Shown here piece by piece: positions 1-5,140 of a stretch of DNA of 6,712 nucleotides. The translations under genes were made by a program, and so were the position numbers. This DNA comes from Gallionellaceae bacterium. Lineage in GTDB: Bacteria > Pseudomonadota > Gammaproteobacteria > Burkholderiales > Gallionellaceae. Under the pieces are notes generated by a model. It saw only the letters and a list, made by a program, of their open reading frames with translations, made no database searches and was not told where the DNA came from. How positions within the stretch are numbered: the first letter of the stretch is position 1; each line of letters begins with the position of its first letter. The stretch is from positions 1 to 6,712 of the forward strand of contig JAITMU010000033.1 in the NCBI GenBank assembly GCA_031277195.1, written 5' to 3'.

Positions 1-82
1 GACGGGAATCAAAAGGTTGCGATGTGTTTTGCTTTCTGTGCTAACCCTTCTGTCAAATACAAAAAAATTGTGGGACAGCAGT

Positions 83-138
83 GGGGCTTGCCCCGTGCGG
101 TACGCATTTCCAACATCCCACCGCGCGGGGCAAGCCCC
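83..138. repeat. Inverted pair of REP-like elements (GGGGCTTGCCCC type)
   Basis: Arms of 19 bases at 83-101 and 120-138 are reverse complements with one mismatch, separated by 18 bases. The right arm extends to 145 and matches 4913-4938 in reverse orientation. It lies beyond the operon terminator. A seven-T tract on the minus strand (61-67) is 15 bases past the hairpin, too far for a classical terminator. Confidence 0.8.
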
Positions 139-162
139 GCCCTACGGCTCTTTAGTTTGAGG

Positions 163-200
163 CGTAGGCTGGCGATGAGCGCAGCGAATCCCAGCCTACG
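163..200. repeat. REP-like palindrome CGTAGGCTGG...CCAGCCTACG
   Basis: Perfect 10-base inverted repeat (163-172 and 191-200) around GATGAGCGCAGCGAAT. I recognise this core as a very common intergenic repeat type in proteobacterial genomes, from memory. It sits between the terminator and the neighbouring repeat pair. Confidence 0.75.
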
Positions 201-223
201 AATGCGCAGGGATAACGGCAGCC

Positions 224-250
224 AAAAAAACAGCCGCCATGCGGCGGCTG
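224..250 (-). terminator. Rho-independent terminator after the barrel gene
   Basis: On the minus strand an 8-bp GC-rich stem (CAGCCGCC pairing with GGCGGCTG, loop GCAT, at 231-250) is followed at once by seven T (224-230). It begins 39 bases after the stop codon of the barrel gene. This is the one classical terminator in the window and probably ends the transcript of the gene set. Confidence 0.88.
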
Positions 251-288
251 AAGGGAGCAGGCGAACTTGGGGATCGCCCTGGAGAAAC

Positions 289-2421
289 TCAGAACACCCA
301 GCGGAATCCCAGCGTGGCGTATTTGCGGTTTGTGCGGGTGCTGATGCTGTGGTCGTTGCTTCTGTCCACGCCCAATTCGGCTTCCAGACTGAGCGCTTCC
401 CACGCTTGATAGGCGAGTTTCAACGATGGTTGGTATTGCGTCAGCGTGCCGCCGCCGGGGTTGCCGTTCAACACGCGCAGGCCACTGTCCAGCGTCCATT
501 TCTCTTTCACCACGACGTGATTGGTGACGTACAGGCCGGTGGTGTTCGTGGCTTGGTCGCGGGTCAGGCCGAACAGGGTGATGTCGCCGGCGAAGATCAC
601 GCTGTTGCCGATCAACTGGGCGGTCAGATTCCATGACGTGCTGTTGGCGGGCGTGGCGGCGAGGATGCCTTCCAGCGCGGTCGCGCCGCTGGCGGGCATG
701 CCGGAATCGCGGGTCATGCCGATGTCCGCGCTCACCTGCCATTTTTCGCTGACGGGATAGGTGAAACCGGCTTGCACCAGATCGGTGGTCAGCGTGCGCG
801 CTTCGGCGAGTTGGCGCACATAATCTTTCGAGGTGGCGCTCGCCAGCGCGGACAACGATGTCGTGGACGAGCCAATCAGCGCGTTCGAGGTGCTGATGTT
901 TTTGCGGTGATCGAGCAGGACGTGATAGATGGTGCCGGTGGGCGACGTCATCGACGCTTGCAGCAGCACCGTGTTCAGCGCGGCATAGGACGTGTCGTAA
1001 TCCACCAGCAGATAAGCGACGCGGTTCAAATCAAAATAGCGGATTTCCGTGCCGACGGCCTGACGATCCGACAGGCCGCCAGCGGTCTGGTTGATGAGGT
1101 AAACACTGCCGCTCCACGGGCTGCCCGCGCCGCCTGCGACGCCCAGTTTCGCACCTGCGAATACGGGCTTCTCGTCCTGCACGACATCGGCCAGCCGCCC
1201 CGCCGCCACACCCGCCTGCCAGTCCGGCTTGAATCCGTAGCTGGCGGTGATGCCGTCGAAACGACCCATGATGCCGTCGCTGACGGGCGACTGTCGACCG
1301 ATGCGCGCCGTGTAATTCGCCGCCATGTTTCTGACATCCACATAGGCGGAACTGATCTTGCTGTCGTTGCTCTGACCCGCCAGATAATTCTGCGTGTGCG
1401 AACCGCGAAACACCAAACGATTGTCGTATGTCTCGCCGCGATAGCGCGCGGAAAAATCCACCGCGGTGAGCTGCGAGGAAAGGTCTTTGGCGCTGACCGA
1501 GCCGGTGGGCGAGCTGATGTCCGAGGCGGAATAGTTGTAGTAGGAGGACACGCCGCCGAACACCTGCGTCTCGGCGGCGCGTTTTTCACCCGCGCCTTCC
1601 AGCGTTTCGATCACCGCCGGACGAATGGACACTTTCGCCAGCCGCTCCTTCACGCGCGCCGCGCCCGCGCCGTCGGGATACAGTTGCAAATAGGTTTCGT
1701 ATTCCAGCTTCGCTTTGAACCGTTGTCCGGCGCGTTCACGCGCCACGCCTATCCATTCCTGCGCGTCCTGCGTGTAGCGGTTGGGCGGCAACGACAGCAG
1801 TTTGTTGAACGCGCCAACGGCGGCGGGATAGTCGCCGGAAACCAGTCCGTCGCGTCCGGCGATCATCAATTCACGCGCCCGCTTTTCGTCTGCGGAAGCG
1901 GCAGATTCTTCGGCAGCGCTCACCGCCGGAATCTCCGGCACGTCGCGCGCGCCGCCGATGCCGCTCTCGCCGCCGACTGGCGCGGTCTTGCGCACGGCGA
2001 TGTGGAAGCTGCGAAAATCCTTGCCCGGCAGCACGGTGTATTCGGCCTCGCTGCTGAACACAATCGCCAGATCGTTCTGGTTGTTGTCCTGCTTGCTGCG
2101 GATGACGAAGGACGGCGTTTGTTCGGACGGCGGCGAGTTGCGCATTTCGTTGGCCTCGAACAGATCGCCCGGCGATGCGCCCGGCAGAAGCTGGTAATAA
2201 ATGTCCAGCGTGCGTCCCTGCGTCGTCGGCGTGTGGCGCAGGTAATGCACCTGCGTGGTCATGTTGATCGTATAGATGACGACATCGCCGCCATCCCTCA
2301 CGCTGATGCTGTCGATCAGTTGCGCGGACGCGCTGAGCGGAAAGCCCAGCGCCGACGCCAGCGCAAACGTGATGCCGATTCGGCGAAAAATTTTTTCGCG
2401 CGATGTTTTTTTCACCTTCAT
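289..2421 (-). CDS. Outer-membrane beta-barrel (porin-like) with N-terminal periplasmic domain and TPR segment
   Basis: Probable outer-membrane porin partner of the cytochromes, 710 residues. Signal peptide 1-33 (basic start, hydrophobic ITFALASALGF, cleavage ASA|QL). Residues 34-145 form a beta-rich domain of unknown family. A linker rich in Ala, Glu and Ser (about 146-177) leads to a helical tetratricopeptide-like segment (about 178-262: RARELMIAGRDGLVSGDYPA, then EWIGVARERAGQ, then YETYLQLYPDG). From about 285 to the end the chain shows alternating polar/hydrophobic strands (YYNYSAS, LVFRGSH, YTARIGRQ, TASYGF) and finishes in FRWVF, with the terminal Phe typical of BAM-assembled barrels. 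No Cys-haem motif. AAGGGAG at 2428-2434 lies 6 nt before the ATG. It follows the repeat cytochrome by 81 bp and ends 39 bp before a terminator. MtrB/MtoB barrels lack such a large N-terminal helical-repeat part as far as I recall. The porin role is inferred from fold and neighbours. Confidence 0.85.
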   Translation of the reverse strand: MKVKKTSREKIFRRIGITFALASALGFPLSASAQLIDSISVRDGGDVVIYTINMTTQVHYLRHTPTTQGRTLDIYYQLLPGASPGDLFEANEMRNSPPSEQTPSFVIRSKQDNNQNDLAIVFSSEAEYTVLPGKDFRSFHIAVRKTAPVGGESGIGGARDVPEIPAVSAAEESAASADEKRARELMIAGRDGLVSGDYPAAVGAFNKLLSLPPNRYTQDAQEWIGVARERAGQRFKAKLEYETYLQLYPDGAGAARVKERLAKVSIRPAVIETLEGAGEKRAAETQVFGGVSSYYNYSASDISSPTGSVSAKDLSSQLTAVDFSARYRGETYDNRLVFRGSHTQNYLAGQSNDSKISSAYVDVRNMAANYTARIGRQSPVSDGIMGRFDGITASYGFKPDWQAGVAAGRLADVVQDEKPVFAGAKLGVAGGAGSPWSGSVYLINQTAGGLSDRQAVGTEIRYFDLNRVAYLLVDYDTSYAALNTVLLQASMTSPTGTIYHVLLDHRKNISTSNALIGSSTTSLSALASATSKDYVRQLAEARTLTTDLVQAGFTYPVSEKWQVSADIGMTRDSGMPASGATALEGILAATPANSTSWNLTAQLIGNSVIFAGDITLFGLTRDQATNTTGLYVTNHVVVKEKWTLDSGLRVLNGNPGGGTLTQYQPSLKLAYQAWEALSLEAELGVDRSNDHSISTRTNRKYATLGFRWVF

Positions 2422-2427
2422 TACCCT

Positions 2428-2434
2428 CTCCCTT
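2428..2434 (-). promoter_or_regulatory. Ribosome binding site of the barrel protein
   Basis: AAGGGAG on the minus strand, six bases before the ATG at 2421. Confidence 0.75.
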
Positions 2435-2464
2435 TAATTGAAATTCGCCTGTCGCCAGACAAGC

Positions 2465-2493
2465 GGCTCCGCCCGCTCAAGCGATGCGGAGCC
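2465..2493 (-). other. Intergenic hairpin between the repeat cytochrome and the barrel gene
   Basis: Perfect 8-bp inverted repeat GGCTCCGC (2465-2472) and GCGGAGCC (2486-2493), with an inner CGC/GCG stem and TCAA loop. No T-run follows on the minus strand, so it is not a terminator for the operon. It could tune the ratio of cytochrome to porin by mRNA processing or partial attenuation. On the plus strand TGGTTTT follows, but there is no plus-strand gene to end. Confidence 0.6.
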
Positions 2494-2502
2494 TGGTTTT
2501 CA

Positions 2503-4191
2503 TCAATCCCACTTCTGGTAGGCGCTCCCCTTCTTGCCCAGCGGCTTGTGGCAGGAGGAGGACGAACAGTCTTTGGAAGTGGATGCGCCGTTGTGGCTCT
2601 TTTTGTCCATGCGCCCCAGATACGGCGCGCCCTTGAGGTGACAGGTCACACAGTAGTTGGGCGCGCCGCCTTGCGCGCCGTTGTGGTTCATCTTTTCAGA
2701 CGACCAGGACGACGTGCTGATGTGGCAGGTGTTGCAATCCAGGCCGCCCACAATCGTTGTCGGGATGTGATTGGACGGCTTGCCCTTCGCCGTGCCGCCG
2801 TTGTGACAGTTGCCGCAACCCACCGTGGAACCCGTGTGCGTGAACGTCACCGACAGGAAGCTGGTCGTGCTCTTGTGGCAGCTTTCGCAAGCGGCGGTGG
2901 TGACGGGGTGATTGGCGGATTTGCCGGTCGCCGTCACGCCGTTGTGACACGACGCGCAGTTGTTCGTGATGCCTGAGTGACTGAAGGTCGCGCCGAGGAA
3001 GCTGGCCGTGCTCTTGTGGCAGCTTTCGCAAGCCGCCGTGGTGGCAACGTGCTTGGCGTTCTTGCCGATGGCCGCCACGCCGTTGTGACAGGACGCGCAA
3101 TTCGTCGTAATGCCCGCATGACTGAACGTGGCCGCCGCAAAACTCACCGTGCTGTTGTGGCAGGCTTCGCACGCCGCCGAGGTGGTCACATGCTTGGAAT
3201 TTTTGCCGGTCGCCGTCACGCCGTTATGACACGAGGCGCAGTTGTTCGTGATGCCCGCGTGGCTGAAAGTCGCGCCAGCAAAGCTGGTCGTGCTTTTGTG
3301 GCAAGTCTCGCACGCCGCCGTGGTGGTGACGTGCTTGGCATTCTTGCCGGTCGCCGACGTGCCGTTGTGACACGACGCGCAGTTGTTCGTGATGCCGGTG
3401 TGACTGAACGTAGCGCCGCTGAAACTGGACGTGCTCTTGTGGCAGGTTTCGCAGGCGTCCGTGGTGGTGATGTGCTTGGCATTTTTGCCGAGCGCTGACA
3501 CGCCGTTGTGACACGACGCGCAGTTTTTCCCGATGCCGGTGTGCGCGAAAATCGCGCCGTCAAAACTGGTCGTACCGCGATGGCAGGTTTCGCAGGCGTC
3601 CGTGGTGGCGACGTGCTTGGCATTTTTGCCGCTCGCCGTCACGCCGTTATGGCAGGACGCGCAATTATTCACGATGCCCGCATGATCAAAGCGCGCGCCG
3701 GAAAAACTGACCGTGCCTCGGTGGCAGGTTTCGCAGGCCGCGCTGGTGGTAACGTGATTCGCCGTTTTGCCGATCGCCGTCACACCGTTGTGACAACCCG
3801 CGCACGCGCCGGAAACGCCCGCGTGACTGAACACCGCACCGGCAAAACTCACGCTACTGGTGTGACAAGCGTCGCACGCGGCAGCAGTCTGCACATGGCT
3901 GGCCGGTTTGGGCGTCGCAGTAATGCGCGCGCCCGCAGTGTGACAACCAGCGCAATTCCTCGGCGTGCCCTTGAAGATGCCCTTGGGGTGACAGGTTTCG
4001 CAAGTCTGCGTGGCATGCACGCCGGACAGCGTGAAACCAGTCATCACGTGATTAAAAGATTTCGACGCCCCGCCATCCGCCGCCTGCGCGGACGACGGCA
4101 ACGCAGCCGCCAGCAGCAGGACGATGATGATGGCAAACAGACCCAAGCCTGCCGTCATGCCGGTTTCAATCTGCGTCATTTTGATGTTCAT
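2503..4191 (-). CDS. 21-haem repeat cytochrome c (47-residue dihaem repeats)
   Basis: Exported multihaem cytochrome of 562 residues, probably the wire-like part of an extracellular electron conduit. I start it at ATG 4191 (MNIKMTQIET) because AGGGAG sits 7 nt upstream and a Sec signal follows (hydrophobic 15-31, cleavage AQA|AD after 37). The open frame continues upstream to 4335, but that stretch encodes an intergenic inverted repeat. There are 20 CxxCH sites (first at 64-68) plus one CSSSSCH at 542-548, the CX4CH form known in cytochromes c3. Hemes 3-18 lie in consecutive H-x6-CxxCH half-units, 23-24 residues apart, forming 47-residue dihaem repeats from about residue 94 to 469. There are exactly 21 non-motif His, matching 21 haems with bis-His ligation. 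The spacers are rich in Ser, Thr, Asn and Gly, unlike the Lys/Asp-rich 21-haem neighbour. No lipobox and no C-terminal anchor. Location (periplasmic, within the barrel or surface) is unknown. Confidence 0.95.
   Translation of the reverse strand: MNIKMTQIETGMTAGLGLFAIIIVLLLAAALPSSAQAADGGASKSFNHVMTGFTLSGVHATQTCETCHPKGIFKGTPRNCAGCHTAGARITATPKPASHVQTAAACDACHTSSVSFAGAVFSHAGVSGACAGCHNGVTAIGKTANHVTTSAACETCHRGTVSFSGARFDHAGIVNNCASCHNGVTASGKNAKHVATTDACETCHRGTTSFDGAIFAHTGIGKNCASCHNGVSALGKNAKHITTTDACETCHKSTSSFSGATFSHTGITNNCASCHNGTSATGKNAKHVTTTAACETCHKSTTSFAGATFSHAGITNNCASCHNGVTATGKNSKHVTTSAACEACHNSTVSFAAATFSHAGITTNCASCHNGVAAIGKNAKHVATTAACESCHKSTASFLGATFSHSGITNNCASCHNGVTATGKSANHPVTTAACESCHKSTTSFLSVTFTHTGSTVGCGNCHNGGTAKGKPSNHIPTTIVGGLDCNTCHISTSSWSSEKMNHNGAQGGAPNYCVTCHLKGAPYLGRMDKKSHNGASTSKDCSSSSCHKPLGKKGSAYQKWD
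2785..3912 (-). repeat. Tandem 141-bp repeats (47-residue dihaem units)
   Basis: Eight in-frame units of exactly 47 residues (141 bp). Seven highly similar copies cover 2785-3771 (residues 141-469), and a more diverged copy lies at 3772-3912. A ninth, longer and degenerate unit follows towards the C-terminus. The consensus starts GKNAKH, then CETCH, FSH, and CASCHNG. There are no insertions or deletions between the eight copies. The DNA is visibly repetitive, so this stretch can vary in copy number or be mis-assembled. Confidence 0.92.
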
Positions 4192-4198
4192 GGTGTTG

Positions 4199-4204
4199 CT
4201 CCCT
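4199..4204 (-). promoter_or_regulatory. Ribosome binding site deciding the start of the repeat cytochrome
   Basis: AGGGAG on the minus strand, seven bases before the ATG at 4191. It selects this start over in-frame ATGs further upstream (up to 4335), which precede no signal peptide and lie in a repeat element. Confidence 0.75.
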
Positions 4205-4257
4205 GATGTGAATTCCTGTTGCGCTGTTTTTTGAACGGGTTTTTGAGCTATACGGAT

Positions 4258-4360
4258 ACCCATCCCCACCCTAACCCTCCCCTTGAAGGGGAGGGAATTT
4301 GCCCTCTCCTTCCGCATCCATCCCCTCCCCTTCAAGGGGAGGGTTAGGGTGGGGATGGGT
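4258..4360. repeat. Perfect 38-bp inverted repeat between the monohaem and repeat cytochrome genes
   Basis: Arms 4258-4295 and 4323-4360 are exact reverse complements over 38 bases, separated by 27 bases. Each arm also contains a smaller palindrome, CCCTCCCCTT facing AAGGGGAGGG around one central base. The type (CCCTAACCC next to CCCTCCCC) looks like a dispersed REP/MITE family found in many proteobacterial genomes. It begins 10 bases after the monohaem cytochrome stop and would form a very stable hairpin in the transcript. No T-run follows. Confidence 0.9.
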
Positions 4361-4370
4361 TACGCCCCGC

Positions 4371-4799
4371 TCATTTCTCCAGCTTCAAAACCCAATCAAT
4401 GATTTCCTCAATCTGCGCCTGCTTGACCTCGGACGGAACGTCATGCCCCAGACTGACGCGCGGCGTTTTTTCGTTGGCGATCATCGGATACTTGCCCCAG
4501 CTGCCTTTGCCGCCCCTGGTGATCCTGTCGATCAGAAATTCGCGCGGCGCTTTGTTTTCGGCGACTTCCTGCAAAGTTTTTCCGGAGTATGTTGTTTTCA
4601 GCTTGCCGTTGTAGAAGCGGGACACATCGCGCCAGCTAGGACCAATGGCCTCGCCTTCATCCTTGTCAACCTTGTGGCAACCCTGGCAATAGAAGCCCGC
4701 CTTCTTCACCATATTCGGCATCTTGGTGGTCTCTGCGCTCGCGCTGGCGGCAGTCATCAAACCCGCCGCAACCATCGCGGCCACAATAAAAAATTTCAT
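4371..4799 (-). CDS. Monohaem class I cytochrome c, periplasmic
   Basis: Small soluble c-type cytochrome of 142 residues, likely a periplasmic electron shuttle between the large cytochromes and inner-membrane partners. The signal peptide is residues 1-22 (hydrophobic FFIVAAMVAAG, cleavage ASA|ET). One haem site, CQGCH, lies at residues 38-42. Met106 in KYPMIAN is the probable distal ligand, and the C-terminal helix (EEIIDWVLKLEK) is typical of the class I (c-551/c-552-like) fold. The start is supported by AAAGGAG at 4806-4812, 6 nt upstream of the ATG. It lies 336 bp after the 21-haem gene and 179 bp before the repeat cytochrome, on the same strand. The Met ligand suggests a higher potential than its bis-His neighbours, which is inference. 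The exact family is not resolved. Confidence 0.93.
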   Translation of the reverse strand: MKFFIVAAMVAAGLMTAASASAETTKMPNMVKKAGFYCQGCHKVDKDEGEAIGPSWRDVSRFYNGKLKTTYSGKTLQEVAENKAPREFLIDRITRGGKGSWGKYPMIANEKTPRVSLGHDVPSEVKQAQIEEIIDWVLKLEK

Positions 4800-4805
4800 G
4801 TTCTT

Positions 4806-4812
4806 CTCCTTT
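4806..4812 (-). promoter_or_regulatory. Ribosome binding site of the monohaem cytochrome
   Basis: AAAGGAG on the minus strand, six bases before the ATG at 4799. It is a near-consensus Shine-Dalgarno site and supports this start. Confidence 0.8.
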
Positions 4813-4861
4813 GCGTTTCATGCGTTGAACAACCGGATACCCATAGGCACGCATAGTGCAA

Positions 4862-4908
4862 AGCCAAAATTAACCGCTATTTAACAGTTGCTTAAATGGA
4901 GATTAAGA
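4862..4908 (-). promoter_or_regulatory. AT-rich possible promoter region upstream of the monohaem cytochrome
   Basis: A short AT-rich island in otherwise GC-rich DNA, 63-109 bases before the start codon. It contains two TTAAC direct repeats on the plus strand (4870-4874 and 4881-4885) and a small CTTAA-N7-TTAAG palindrome (4891-4907). No clear -35/-10 pair fits, so this is suggestive only. Confidence 0.25.
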
Positions 4909-4912
4909 GCAT

Positions 4913-4938
4913 GTAGGGCGGGGCTTGCCCCGCGCGGT
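4913..4938. repeat. REP-like element, GTAGGGCGGGGCTTGCCCCG type, copy 1
   Basis: This 26-base element is identical to the reverse complement of 120-145 near the other end of the window, and shares its core with 83-101. It contains the palindrome GGGGC-TT-GCCCC. Three copies in one 6.7-kb window, all intergenic, indicate a dispersed repeat family. Confidence 0.8.
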
Positions 4939-4947
4939 GCGCTACCC

Positions 4948-5073
4948 CGTCATTCCAGCGAAAGCTGGAATCCAGTGCATTTATCAAAATGCTCCGGAGT
5001 AGCCGGACAACAGGGTTTTGTCCGCTGCGCGGATTATTATTTCCGCTGGATTCCAGCGTTCGCTGGAATGACG
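4948..5073. repeat. MITE-like inverted repeat with CGTCATTCCAGCG ends
   Basis: Arms of 28 bases at 4948-4975 and 5046-5073 are reverse complements with one mismatch, enclosing 70 bases. Each arm is itself a hairpin: ATTCCAGC-GAAA-GCTGGAAT at 4952-4971 and ATTCCAGCG-TT-CGCTGGAAT at 5050-5069. The layout is that of a small non-coding mobile element. This motif type is common between genes of beta- and gammaproteobacteria. No transposase is present. Confidence 0.85.
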
Positions 5074-5113
5074 AGGTGGGGAACATGTAGGGCGAAGCGA
5101 GGGGTCGGGTTAG

Positions 5114-5140
5114 GGTGAGGGGAAAGCATTCCCCCTCACC
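5114..5140. repeat. Hairpin overlapping the stop codon of the 21-haem cytochrome
   Basis: Stem GGTGAGGGG (5114-5122) pairs with CCCCTCACC (5132-5140). The TGA stop (minus strand, 5136-5138) lies inside the stem. Adjacent GGGTTAGGG on the plus strand links it to the CCCTAACCC family at 4258-4360. No T-run follows, so it is more likely a repeat end or mRNA-stabilising hairpin than an intrinsic terminator. Confidence 0.65.

Larger units (their letters stand above)
4800..5135. other. 336-bp gene-free gap: leader of the monohaem cytochrome plus stacked repeats
   Basis: The part nearest the monohaem gene (4800-4910) includes its ribosome site and an AT-rich stretch at about 4862-4908, the most likely place for a promoter. 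I see no convincing sigma-70 pair there. The remainder (4911-5135) is filled by three different palindromic elements listed separately. No open frame here looks like a gene. Confidence 0.7.

Noticed and set aside
22..636. Plus-strand open frame at the left end
   Set aside because: It runs through two REP-like elements and the terminator and then opposite the barrel gene. No ribosome site or domain is visible.
772..2976. Long plus-strand open frame of 734 codons
   Set aside because: It lies opposite the barrel gene and the start of the repeat cytochrome, is rich in Arg, Ala and Gly, has no recognisable domain or signal, and crosses two real genes. It is a shadow of GC-rich codons.
2785..3912. 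Regular repeats suggestive of a CRISPR array
   Set aside because: The period is 141 bp, the whole unit is conserved without unique spacers, and it stays in frame with haem motifs throughout.
3508..4206. Plus-strand open frames opposite the cytochrome repeats
   Set aside because: Their apparent repeats mirror the 141-bp repeats of the true minus-strand gene. They have no ribosome site or signal and a strongly biased composition.
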